Translations under genes and position numbers: made by a program
Notes under the pieces: generated by a model
The model's input: only the letters and a program-made list of their open reading frames with translations
The model's database searches: none
Told to the model about the DNA's origin: nothing
In this document: piece after piece, positions 1 through 5,133 of the stretch
How positions within the stretch are numbered: the stretch's first letter is position 1
How the letters are laid out: the number at the start of each line of letters is the position of its first letter
NCBI GenBank assembly: GCA_002404215.1
Contig: DHJG01000197.1
Location: 2,932-9,256, forward strand
Source of the DNA: Desulfosporosinus sp. UBA4726
Lineage (GTDB): Bacteria; Bacillota; Desulfitobacteriia; Desulfitobacteriales; Desulfitobacteriaceae
Length of the DNA: 6,325 nucleotides
Direction of reading: 5' to 3'

Positions 1-318
1 GATAAAAACGACATTATTGCAGAAGTCTTTAAATCCAAGGCCATCCTTGTTGGTTCACCGACTATTAATAAAGGCGTATCTTATTCAGTCGCTGGAATAC
101 TCGAAATGGTCAAAGGGTTGGCGTTTAAGAATAAAAAAGGGGCTGCCTTTGGTAGTTATGGTTGGAGTGGTGAAGGTAATAAACTTATTTCAACTGAATT
201 GGAACACAGCGGATTTGAGCTCCTTAATGAAGGGCTTAAAGTAACCTGGAACCCAGATAACGATGCCCTAACTAGTTGTCAGGAATACGGAAAAGCTGTT
301 GGCCAAGCCCTTAAGTAA
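1..318 (+). CDS. A-type flavoprotein (FprA / flavorubredoxin-like), C-terminal flavodoxin part, 5' end outside window
   Basis: The frame is open from base 1 and ends at the TAA at 316-318, giving the last 105 residues of a longer protein. They read as the second half of a flavodoxin-like FMN domain: a hydrophobic strand ending in VGSPTINKG (residues 17-25), where the loop contacts FMN, then GSYGWSGE (51-58), the typical second FMN loop of flavo-diiron proteins. In that family an N-terminal metallo-beta-lactamase-like domain with a non-heme diiron site precedes this domain, total about 400 residues, and the cytoplasmic enzyme reduces O2 or NO to protect anaerobes. The diiron half is not visible, so the activity, and whether a rubredoxin domain or partner exists, cannot be judged. 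A shorter multimeric flavodoxin is less likely given the GSYGWSGE motif. A terminator follows 20 bases after the stop, so this is the last gene of its unit. Confidence 0.85.
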   Translation, partial: DKNDIIAEVFKSKAILVGSPTINKGVSYSVAGILEMVKGLAFKNKKGAAFGSYGWSGEGNKLISTELEHSGFELLNEGLKVTWNPDNDALTSCQEYGKAVGQALK

Positions 319-338
319 CTCTATAAAAAGTAGAATAA

Positions 339-383
339 TAAAGCAGAGGAGCGTTATTCCATCGCACCTCTGCTTTACTTTTT
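339..383 (+). terminator. Rho-independent terminator of the flavoprotein gene
   Basis: Ten-base arms AAAGCAGAGG (340-349) and CCTCTGCTTT (367-376) pair perfectly. The inner GCG/CGC pairs (351-353 with 363-365) extend the stem past one A-A mismatch. A run of five T (379-383) follows. It lies just after the flavoprotein stop codon, in the right direction. Confidence 0.9.
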
Positions 384-412
384 GTTGGTTAAACTAACTC
401 AAATTTCGTTAT

Positions 413-456
413 CAATAAAGAAAGCACAAGAGCTACACGTATTGCTCTTGTGCTTT
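413..456 (-). terminator. Terminator of dsrC, probably bidirectional
   Basis: A perfect 13-base inverted repeat, AAAGCACAAGAGC (421-433) and its complement (444-456), encloses a 10-base loop. Read on the minus strand it begins 4 bases after the dsrC stop and is followed by a T-rich tail (CTTTATTG). On the plus strand it is followed by TTTTCTTTT-type sequence, so it could also stop rightward read-through from the flavoprotein gene. It stands back to back with the terminator at 339-383, as usual between convergent genes. Confidence 0.85.
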
Positions 457-460
457 TCTT

Positions 461-778
461 TTAGACACAGCCAGTTGGTTTTGGCAATCCGGCAATTTTA
501 CAAGCACCCTTCCCTGGACCTGCGGGAAATAGGTCGTAAATTTTCTTTTGATCAAAGCCTGTGTCTTTAACCATCTTGCGAACCATCGGTGCAACCCCAA
601 ACTGCTCATAATATTCTCTAAGGTAGTTAATCATCTTCCAATGTTCTTCGGTGAGCTCTTCAATTTCCTCAGTGACAGCGAGAGCCTTAGCCACATCTTC
701 GTTCCATACTAAATGATCCTCAAGAAAGCCATCTTCATCTAATTCTACACTCAAATTACCTACTACAAGTTGAGCCAT
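461..778 (-). CDS. dsrC: DsrC, sulfur-carrier protein of dissimilatory sulfite reduction (TusE/DsrC family)
   Basis: This is a 105-residue small cytoplasmic protein of the DsrC/TusE/DsvC family. Its C-terminal arm reads GKGACKIAGLPKPTGCV, with cysteines at positions 93 and 104 (the penultimate residue). These are the two redox cysteines of true DsrC; TusE-type homologues keep only the last one. In sulfate and sulfite reducers DsrAB loads sulfite sulfur onto this pair as a trisulfide, which the membrane complex DsrMKJOP then reduces to sulfide. The length and cysteine numbering match the well-studied Desulfovibrio/Archaeoglobus proteins as I recall them. The ATG start is set by AAGGAGGAA at 786-794, seven bases upstream. 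It appears monocistronic, with its own terminator and no dsrAB or dsrMKJOP genes nearby; unlinked dsrC is common in sulfate reducers. It is the best metabolic marker in the window. Confidence 0.95.
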   Translation of the reverse strand: MAQLVVGNLSVELDEDGFLEDHLVWNEDVAKALAVTEEIEELTEEHWKMINYLREYYEQFGVAPMVRKMVKDTGFDQKKIYDLFPAGPGKGACKIAGLPKPTGCV

Positions 779-851
779 CTGTATGTTCCTCCTTACATTC
801 TTCTTATTCTCTTACTTTTTTTCTGTTCAAATTCCTCCCCTGGAATTTCTT

Positions 852-879
852 ACATTATTGCTTTTTTCAGCAGTGTAAA
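852..879 (-). promoter_or_regulatory. Candidate sigma-A promoter of dsrC
   Basis: On the minus strand TTTACA (874-879) is followed after 16 bases by TAATGT (852-857). This would start transcription near 845 and give a leader of about 65 nt. The -35 box matches TTGACA at 5 of 6 positions; the -10 box is weaker. The region is A+T-rich, so a chance match is possible. Confidence 0.4.
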
Positions 880-1019
880 GGTCGTCTTTTTTAGTCATCT
901 ATTGAAAAGCATTTCTTTATATTGTCTCTAATATGCAGATTATTATGTAATTTTTCATTTTGATTTTCCAGTCGGTTAAAGCAAGAAGAGACTCTGAAAC
1001 TTATAACTTATTGACTGCA

Positions 1020-1115
1020 ATAAAGAAACTTGGCTACAGCCAAGCCTTCAGGCGCCAACGATAGCTTTCACACTTATGCGCTAGCCATAGATATGCGAGT
1101 GTCTCAGTAGCCAAG
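1020..1115 (+). repeat. Dispersed intergenic repeat, copy A, with inverted ends (MITE/REP-like)
   Basis: The stretch 1020-1077 matches 4719-4778 on the opposite strand. Shared blocks in order are ATAAAGAAA, CTTGGCT, GCCAAGCC, CAGGCGC and CACTTAT, about two thirds identity by hand alignment. The CTTGGC...GCCAAG hairpin (1029-1034 with 1039-1044) is common to both copies. In copy A the 9-mer CTTGGCTAC (1029-1037) also recurs inverted as GTAGCCAAG at 1107-1115, so the unit may fold into a larger stem. An inner stem ACACT/AGTGT (1070-1074, 1098-1102) and TATG/CATA (1075-1078, 1086-1089) lies between. Read leftward, the small hairpin is followed by TTTCTTTATT, so it may act as a back-up terminator for the transporter operon. 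No coding capacity is seen. Confidence 0.65.
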
Positions 1116-1173
1116 GACGGAGGACCTTCCTAAAAGTATATAACATACAATTATAATTTCTGATTAGTGTGAA

Positions 1174-1208
1174 GTAAGGACCCTAATTATAATAATCAGG
1201 GTCCTTAC
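1174..1208 (-). terminator. Hairpin ending the amino-acid ABC transporter operon
   Basis: Perfect 11-base arms GTAAGGACCCT (1174-1184) and AGGGTCCTTAC (1198-1208) surround a 13-base A+T loop that can pair further inside (ATT/AAT). It lies 16 bases after the stop codon of the last permease gene. The leftward tail (TTCACACTAATC) has no real T run, so it may work as an mRNA 3' end stabiliser or a weak terminator, with the copy A hairpin further on as back-up. Confidence 0.7.
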
Positions 1209-1224
1209 CGTGGATTTGATTAAA

Positions 1225-1875
1225 TTAGAAACTTTGATGAACCATTTTAAGCTGTTGTCGACGGGCCATAATCGAAAGGGAATAATTCAAGGCAAAATAT
1301 GTGAGAGCAATCATTCCAAAAACTGTAAATACTTGAGCGGTTGAACCGTATTGCCCCAAAATAATCATACCCTTACCCGTGAGATCTTCCACGCCTACAA
1401 CCCAGACAAAGGATGTATCCTTAATAACCGTTATAAACTGGGATACTAACGGGGGAATCATCTTGTGCATGGCTTGGGGCAAGATAATATGCACCATGGT
1501 TTGACGATAGGAAAATCCCTGCGCCTTAGCGGCTTCCCACTGCCCTTTATCAATAGAGTTTAAGCCACCCCGAACAATTTCGGCAATAATAGCCGAAGTG
1601 AAGACCGCAATCGCGACGATCCCAGAGTTAACCGGTTTCATCGTCGTCATAAAACGAAAAACCAAAATAAATAGTAGCATAGGGATGTTTCTGACACATT
1701 CAATGTACACTACTGCTATTTTGCTAAGAACAGCTTGTTTGGAGTAACGGGCAATACCAAGGAGGGTTCCAAAGACAAAACTAATTAGAATAGCCATGAC
1801 AGCAATATAAAGCGTCGTTACGAGCCCTTGCCCCAGAAAACGAAATATTTCAGGCTTTAAGACATCTTGTATCAT
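1225..1875 (-). CDS. glnP: Polar amino-acid ABC transporter permease (second permease, GlnP/HisM type)
   Basis: This 216-residue inner-membrane protein belongs to the HisM/GlnP permease family and forms half of the channel. Hydrophobic segments near residues 15-40, 52-76, 83-103 and 182-203 fit the usual membrane helices. The cytoplasmic EAA loop that docks on the ATPase is at 114-135, starting EAAKAQGFS and ending ILPQA. The ATG overlaps the TGA of the upstream permease gene (ATGA), so the two are translationally coupled and probably act as a heterodimer. It is the last gene of the four-gene operon and is followed by a hairpin. The symbol follows the B. subtilis glnQHMP gene order; the substrate (glutamine, glutamate or aspartate) cannot be read from the permease. 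Length is normal and nothing is broken. Confidence 0.9.
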   Translation of the reverse strand: MIQDVLKPEIFRFLGQGLVTTLYIAVMAILISFVFGTLLGIARYSKQAVLSKIAVVYIECVRNIPMLLFILVFRFMTTMKPVNSGIVAIAVFTSAIIAEIVRGGLNSIDKGQWEAAKAQGFSYRQTMVHIILPQAMHKMIPPLVSQFITVIKDTSFVWVVGVEDLTGKGMIILGQYGSTAQVFTVFGMIALTYFALNYSLSIMARRQQLKMVHQSF

Positions 1876-2543
1876 GTCGACACCCCCGTTTTACCTTCTA
1901 AGCGGCGTGTTAGGGTCGCTAAAGGTAAACTGAGAACGAGATAGAGCAGTCCAACGATAATATAAGCGGGTCCGTAATAGAGGTTGTCGCTAGACCAAGA
2001 ATCTGCACGATACATCAAGTCACCACCGGCAATCATAGCAAGTACCGATGTGTTTTTGATCAAGTTAACCGCTTGATTTGTGAGCGGTGGCAAAACTAGT
2101 CGCGCAGCTTGTGGCAAAATTACATACCGCATAGCTCCCCAGAAACTAAACCCTTGCGATAAGGCAGCTTCCATTTGCCCTCTGTGAATGGAGCTAATCC
2201 CTGCCCTGACCACTTCAGCAATATAAGCACCATGATACACACCGACACCCAAAACACCCACCACGAAAACAGGCAACATAACGCCCATATGAGGCAATCC
2301 ATGATAAAGGAAAAACACCTGAATAACGAGTGGCGTGTTTTGAATAAATTCAACATAGATACGGCTCACTGCCTTGGCTAGCGTCCACTGAGAGCTTCCC
2401 AATACCCCAAATACAATCCCAAGTAGAAGCGCCAGGGCAAGGGCAAGGACGGCCACTAAGATGGTAGTTTTAAGCCCCTCAGCAAATACCGCCCAATCAC
2501 GGAAAGCCGCCTCCCATTTAAACCAGGCAAAAGGTCCGACCAC
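1872..2543 (-). CDS. glnM: Polar amino-acid ABC transporter permease (first permease, GlnM/HisM type)
   Basis: This 223-residue inner-membrane permease of the HisM family is the partner of the next gene product. Its N-terminal tail of about 20 residues is rich in aromatics, followed by hydrophobic segments near 23-48, 63-82, 88-110, 150-173 and 191-211. The EAA coupling loop is at 125-154, starting EAALSQGFS and containing VILPQA. The start is a GTG whose first base is the last base of the binding-protein TAG stop, a one-base overlap; a GGGGGC stretch shortly upstream can serve as ribosome site. No ATG lies nearby in frame, so GTG is preferred. The gene ends in an ATGA overlap with the second permease. 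Family and role are clear; the exact substrate is not. Confidence 0.9.
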   Translation of the reverse strand: MVGPFAWFKWEAAFRDWAVFAEGLKTTILVAVLALALALLLGIVFGVLGSSQWTLAKAVSRIYVEFIQNTPLVIQVFFLYHGLPHMGVMLPVFVVGVLGVGVYHGAYIAEVVRAGISSIHRGQMEAALSQGFSFWGAMRYVILPQAARLVLPPLTNQAVNLIKNTSVLAMIAGGDLMYRADSWSSDNLYYGPAYIIVGLLYLVLSLPLATLTRRLEGKTGVST

Positions 2544-3352
2544 TATTTAAGCCCCCACTTTTGAATCATTTTATCGAGTTCCCCAGATTTTTTCAACTCA
2601 GCAATCGTTTCATTGACTACTTTAGCAATTCCAACATTGTCCATCTTAGAGGCTACTCCATATTCTTGAGGACTAAAACGATCTGCCAATATAACCGTTG
2701 AGTCATCCAAATATCCCGAAAGAATGGAGCCATCTACGGAGAAACAATCCACTCGGCCAGAATCCAAGGCCGTTTTAATTTCCGGATAGGTTGCGAACTC
2801 CGAGAAATTAATTTTAGCCCCCACTTTGTCTGCTTCGGCCTGAATGGCTTTCTTACTTGTTGCAGATTGCGCGACACCAATCGTTTTCCCGTCCAAATCT
2901 TTTAAACTTTTAATATTGGAATTCTTTTTAACCATTAATCTAACTGCATCCGTAAAATACGAATCAGAGAAGTTATAACTCTTTTTACGTTCTTCTGTTA
3001 TGGTAAATGTCGATATATCCATATCGACGTCCCCACTATCTAACACGGGACCCCGTGTTTTTGCTGTAACTGCCGTAGTTTCGATCTTTTCTGTTCCTAA
3101 GATTTTCTTGGCTATTGCTTTAGCCAAATCAATTTCAAACCCATCTACATTACCCGTCTTAGGATCTTTATATCCGAAGTTTGGGACATCGACTTTAACT
3201 CCTACTTTAAGAACACCTCGGTCTTTGATGGCCTTGACATCAGCAGATACAGCACTTCCATTATCTGCAGTCTTAGGGGCACTCGACCCACATCCAGTTA
3301 CCAAACCCACCACTAATAGTAAACTTGTTAAAACTATTCCAACTCTCTTCAT
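2543..3352 (-). CDS. glnH: Amino-acid-binding lipoprotein of an ABC importer (solute-binding family 3, GlnH/PEB1-like)
   Basis: This 269-residue extracytoplasmic protein captures the amino acid and delivers it to the permeases. It starts with a lipoprotein signal peptide: MKR, a hydrophobic core (5-18), then TGC with the lipidated cysteine at 21, followed by a Ser/Ala/Asn-rich linker to about 38. The mature part shows the family-3 signature GFEIDLAKAI (71-80), Arg100, and TFTITEER (115-122), whose Thr/Arg region normally grips the ligand alpha-carboxylate. Asp207 in SVDGS probably holds the amino group. The FTITEERK and TAKTRG patterns resemble Glu/Gln/Asp-binding members, so glutamate, glutamine or aspartate is the best guess. 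The ATG is set by AGGAGG (3361-3366), eight bases upstream. A 91-base gap separates it from the ATPase gene and holds only a small CGCAG/CTGCG hairpin (3384-3398). Confidence 0.92.
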   Translation of the reverse strand: MKRVGIVLTSLLLVVGLVTGCGSSAPKTADNGSAVSADVKAIKDRGVLKVGVKVDVPNFGYKDPKTGNVDGFEIDLAKAIAKKILGTEKIETTAVTAKTRGPVLDSGDVDMDISTFTITEERKKSYNFSDSYFTDAVRLMVKKNSNIKSLKDLDGKTIGVAQSATSKKAIQAEADKVGAKINFSEFATYPEIKTALDSGRVDCFSVDGSILSGYLDDSTVILADRFSPQEYGVASKMDNVGIAKVVNETIAELKKSGELDKMIQKWGLK

Positions 3353-3443
3353 TCCAAAATCCTCCTCATCTCATTCTCTTAATCGCAGGAATACTGCGTT
3401 TCTAGATTAACTCCCATGCTTGATTTATCAGCCCAATTTTAAA

Positions 3444-4169
3444 TTAACGCAAAATCCGGCTTAAAAAGGACCTTGTACGCTCATTCGTTGGATTTTCAAA
3501 AAACTGCTTAGGAGTATTGGCTTCCACGATCTGTCCATCATCCATAAAGATGACGCGATCCGCGACAGTTTTAGCAAAACCCATCTCATGCGTAACAACG
3601 ACCATTGTAATTCCCTCATGAGCAAGATCTACCATAACATCAAGGACTTCCTGAATCATTTCTGGATCTAAAGCCGATGTTGGCTCATCAAAGAGCATTA
3701 TCTTAGGCCGCATAGCCAATGCCCTAGCAATGGCCACCCGTTGTTGTTGACCTCCGGAAAGTTGTGATGGATACACATTGAATTTTCCACTAAGCCCAAC
3801 ACGCTCAAGATACGCCATGCCGTCCTTTGTAGCTTCCTCCTTACTAACTCCCTTAATGAGCATCGGAGCGAGGGTTAGATTCTCTAGGACCGTTTTATGA
3901 GGATAGAGATTAAATTGTTGAAAAACCATAGCCACTGACTGACGGACTTTAGCAACCTGTGCCCTATGAGCTGTAATTTCCACTCCGTCTACCGTAACTG
4001 TACCAGAACTTGGCTTTTCCAAGAGGTTCATGCATCGTATCAACGTGCTCTTGCCTGATCCACTAGGGCCAATGACGACTAATTTTTCTCCCGATTTTAC
4101 CGTGAGATCAATATCTTTGAGAACATGTAACTGACCAAAATGTTTATTTACCCCTGCTAATTGAATCAA
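3444..4169 (-). CDS. glnQ: Polar amino-acid ABC transporter ATP-binding protein (GlnQ type)
   Basis: This cytoplasmic ATPase powers the importer. From the chosen start it has 241 residues, the usual family length. Motifs in order: Walker A GPSGSGKST (34-42), Q-loop in VFQQFNLYPH (about 82-91), signature LSGGQQQR (137-144), Walker B IMLFDEP (157-163, with Glu162 catalytic), D-loop SALD and switch His194 in VVTHEMGF. All are intact. The open frame extends 20 codons further to a TTG at 4227-4229, but that has no ribosome site. The TTG at 4167-4169 sits seven bases after AAGGAG (4177-4182) and begins directly at the conserved IQLAGVNKHFG, so I start there. It is the first gene of the operon, the same place glnQ holds in the B. 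subtilis glnQHMP operon. Confidence 0.93.
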   Translation of the reverse strand: MIQLAGVNKHFGQLHVLKDIDLTVKSGEKLVVIGPSGSGKSTLIRCMNLLEKPSSGTVTVDGVEITAHRAQVAKVRQSVAMVFQQFNLYPHKTVLENLTLAPMLIKGVSKEEATKDGMAYLERVGLSGKFNVYPSQLSGGQQQRVAIARALAMRPKIMLFDEPTSALDPEMIQEVLDVMVDLAHEGITMVVVTHEMGFAKTVADRVIFMDDGQIVEANTPKQFFENPTNERTRSFLSRILR

Positions 4170-4277
4170 GCCGTTGCTCCTTCCATTATTTATTAGTTTC
4201 TTATTAAGATTACGTACAAAATTAAACAATAACTTTACTCTATTTCGCCCTAAACTCTAAAATTCCTCTATTTTTCT

Positions 4278-4325
4278 GCAGATAATAATGTATACATTAC
4301 TACGGGGTTATTATCTGCCTTTTTA
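4278..4325 (+). terminator. Hairpin upstream of glnQ, terminator-like on the plus strand
   Basis: Perfect 11-base arms GCAGATAATAA (4278-4288) and TTATTATCTGC (4308-4318) enclose 19 bases, then CTTTTTAC follows on the plus strand. In that direction it would stop antisense transcription leaving the transporter operon. On the minus strand it would lie in the leader or promoter region of glnQ and is followed by AGAAAAATAG, with no T run, so it is not a leftward terminator. Confidence 0.55.
4286..4299. promoter_or_regulatory. 14-base perfect palindrome, candidate operator of the transporter operon
   Basis: TAATGTATACATTA is its own reverse complement. It overlaps the left arm and loop of the hairpin at 4278-4318 and lies about 115 bases upstream of the glnQ start. 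A TGTATACA core is typical of dimeric repressors such as many GntR-family members, so an operator for the importer is plausible. No regulator gene is in the window and the binding protein is unknown. Confidence 0.4.
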
Positions 4326-4362
4326 CAAATTGAATCCGTCTTCCTGCCCCAGCTTTCCCCGG

Positions 4363-4391
4363 TTGACAAAGACTCACCTATGTTTTAAACT
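4363..4391 (+). promoter_or_regulatory. Sigma-A promoter facing right, start of the candidate small RNA
   Basis: A perfect -35 box TTGACA (4363-4368) is followed after exactly 17 bases by TAAACT (4386-4391), which matches TATAAT at four positions including the key first A and last T. Transcription would start near 4398. No protein gene lies downstream on this strand; a strong terminator does, about 85 bases on. Confidence 0.65.
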
Positions 4392-4397
4392 AAAAAT

Positions 4398-4482
4398 GAG
4401 CTGACATTGAGATCGCGCTAATTTAGCGCGGCACCAAAATCGAGAAGGCACCTGCTATGGACGGCAGGTGTCTTCGTTTTTT
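4398..4482 (+). ncRNA. Candidate small RNA of about 85 nt, family not recognised
   Basis: The interval runs from the predicted start of the 4363-4391 promoter to the T run of a strong terminator. It contains no reading frame worth the name (ATG at 4396 meets TGA after one codon). A first hairpin has arms CGCGCTAA (4414-4421) and TTAGCGCG (4423-4430) around one base, in practice a 6-bp G+C stem with a 5-nt loop. A single-stranded link (4431-4443) carries GGCACC, repeated as the start of the terminator left arm. Both GGCACC copies can pair with GGTGTC in the terminator right arm, so two folds are possible. I do not recognise a known riboswitch or RNA class. It could also be the remnant of an attenuator whose gene was lost. 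Confidence 0.5.
4444..4482 (+). terminator. Strong Rho-independent terminator of the candidate small RNA
   Basis: A 12-bp stem pairs GAAGGCACCTGC (4444-4455) with GCAGGTGTCTTC (4464-4475), with one G-T wobble. The loop has 8 bases, and after one G come six T (4477-4482). It is directed rightward, with no protein gene upstream on that strand. Confidence 0.85.
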
Positions 4483-4548
4483 GTCATTCAAAATGCTTTC
4501 AACATATAAAACCGTTGTCCAAATTCGTCAACTCTTCCGCACATGGCT

Positions 4549-4581
4549 CCCAGTGACATCAAATCAATTGGTTTCACTGGG
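4549..4581. repeat. Isolated hairpin with CCCAGTGA arms
   Basis: CCCAGTGA (4549-4556) and TCACTGGG (4574-4581) are perfect inverted arms. After one mismatch, ATCAA and TTGGT can add five inner pairs including a wobble. Neither side has a convincing T run (TTTCCC to the right), so its role is open: a protein site, or an RNA processing structure between the two units. Confidence 0.45.
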
Positions 4582-4628
4582 TTTCCCGAGTATCCTTTTC
4601 ATTTTCATTTTTTCCTACAAACCATTCT

Positions 4629-4675
4629 AAAAACACAAACAAAACAGCGTTGGCTTTTGTCTCTCCCCTACGCTG
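4629..4675 (-). terminator. Probable terminator of the ndoAI-ndoA operon
   Basis: On the minus strand CAGCGT (4670-4675) pairs with ACGCTG (4645-4650) across a 19-base loop, and wobble pairs can lengthen the base. It is followed by TTTTGTTTGTGTTTTT (4629-4644). It is the first leftward structure after the toxin gene that carries a T-rich tail, about 110 bases past its stop. Confidence 0.5.
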
Positions 4676-4718
4676 CCTCTTTGTCATACCTTTACAGAAA
4701 GTATAAGTTTTGGGTGGT

Positions 4719-4778
4719 ATAAGTGCAACTAGGCGGCCGCCTGCGCCTGCGGCTTGGCGCCAGCCAAGTTTTCTTTAT
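4719..4778 (-). repeat. Dispersed intergenic repeat, copy B, beside the ndoA stop codon
   Basis: Read on the minus strand this begins ATAAAGAAAACTTGGCT and shares its blocks with copy A at 1020-1077. Its hairpin CTTGGC/GCCAAG (4753-4758, 4763-4768) is followed rightward by TTTTCTTT. A 12-base palindrome, AGGCGGCCGCCT (4731-4742), lies inside and is not in copy A. The G+C content here is far above its surroundings. The edge is only four bases from the ndoA stop codon, so the toxin mRNA 3' end must include it. The far inverted end seen in copy A is absent. Confidence 0.65.
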
Positions 4779-4782
4779 ATAA

Positions 4783-5133
4783 TTAAATATCTGCAAGACC
4801 TAAACTGATCTCGATGGCTTGGTCCACCCTCAGCATCACTTCTTCATCCAAAACGGCTACTTTTTCCTTAAGACGACTTTTATCAATCGTCCGAATCTGC
4901 TCCGTTAGGATGACAGAATCGCGTTCCAAACCGCTTCGTTTAGCCCTTACTTCCACGTGTGTAGGTAATTTAGCTTTCGCAATCTGTGATGTGATGGCGG
5001 CAATAATAGTCGTCGGACTAAATTGATTCCCTATGTCGTTTTGAATCACGAGGACTGGACGAGTTCCTCCCTGTTCTGAGCCGACGACGGGGTTAAGCTC
5101 TGCGTAATATATTTCCCCGCGTTTTATGATCAT
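4783..5133 (-). CDS. ndoA: mRNA interferase toxin NdoA/EndoA (MazF family)
   Basis: This 116-residue protein has the same length as B. subtilis EndoA and is very similar along its whole length as I recall that sequence. The start MIIKRGEIYYAELNPVVGS, then EQGGTRPVLVIQND and AAITSQI, are family hallmarks. Arg25 and Thr48, the residues needed for RNA cleavage in the Bacillus enzyme, are both kept. The Bacillus toxin is a cytoplasmic dimer that cuts single-stranded mRNA at UACAU; the conserved core suggests the same or a near target, which is inference. The ATG overlaps the antitoxin TGA (ATGA), so toxin synthesis is coupled to antitoxin translation. In Bacillus the pair follows alr; here no alr is in the window and gatD precedes it. 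Complete and apparently functional. Confidence 0.95.
   Translation of the reverse strand: MIIKRGEIYYAELNPVVGSEQGGTRPVLVIQNDIGNQFSPTTIIAAITSQIAKAKLPTHVEVRAKRSGLERDSVILTEQIRTIDKSRLKEKVAVLDEEVMLRVDQAIEISLGLADI

Larger units (their letters stand above)
779..1224. other. Intergenic region between dsrC and the ABC transporter operon
   Basis: These 446 bases hold no convincing protein gene on either strand. From left to right they contain the dsrC ribosome site, a candidate dsrC promoter (852-879), A+T-rich sequence, dispersed repeat copy A with inverted ends (1020-1115), and the hairpin that closes the transporter operon (1174-1208). Nothing further is recognised in 880-1019 or 1116-1173. Confidence 0.7.
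4230..4782. other. Structured non-coding region between the transporter operon and the ndoA toxin gene
   Basis: No convincing protein gene is present on either strand. The region holds, left to right: a hairpin enclosing a 14-base palindrome (4278-4318), a consensus promoter facing right (4363-4391), a candidate small RNA ending in a strong terminator (4398-4482), a hairpin with CCCAGTGA arms (4549-4581), a leftward terminator (4629-4675) and repeat copy B (4719-4778). The transporter operon promoter must lie at its left end but is not clear; TTGTTT-17-TAATAA just upstream of the glnQ ribosome site is one weak option. Confidence 0.7.

Noticed and set aside
17..244. 75-codon plus-strand frame at the left edge
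   Set aside because: It runs in a different frame over the flavoprotein coding sequence, whose FMN-loop motifs decide the real frame.
2120..2381. Open frames on both strands inside the first permease gene
   Set aside because: They overlap the EAA-loop permease coding frame, show no domain and have no ribosome site.
3000..3410. 136-codon plus-strand frame opposite the binding-protein gene
   Set aside because: It mirrors the codons of the lipoprotein gene, which has a signal peptide, family motifs and a ribosome site; the plus frame has none.
4289..4298. UACAU motif in the palindrome upstream of glnQ as an NdoA cleavage target
   Set aside because: A five-base motif is expected often by chance and the target of this NdoA is only inferred from Bacillus.
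4411..4440. T-box-like string on the minus strand (TGGTGCCGCG)
   Set aside because: The AGGG half of the T-box is missing, the key A is changed, and no leftward terminator follows in the order a T-box leader needs.
4488..4577. A 29-codon minus-strand frame starting at GTG (MKPIDLMSLG...LKAF)
   Set aside because: Very short, no ribosome site of note, its start lies inside a hairpin arm, and the residues match no family I know; better read as chance.
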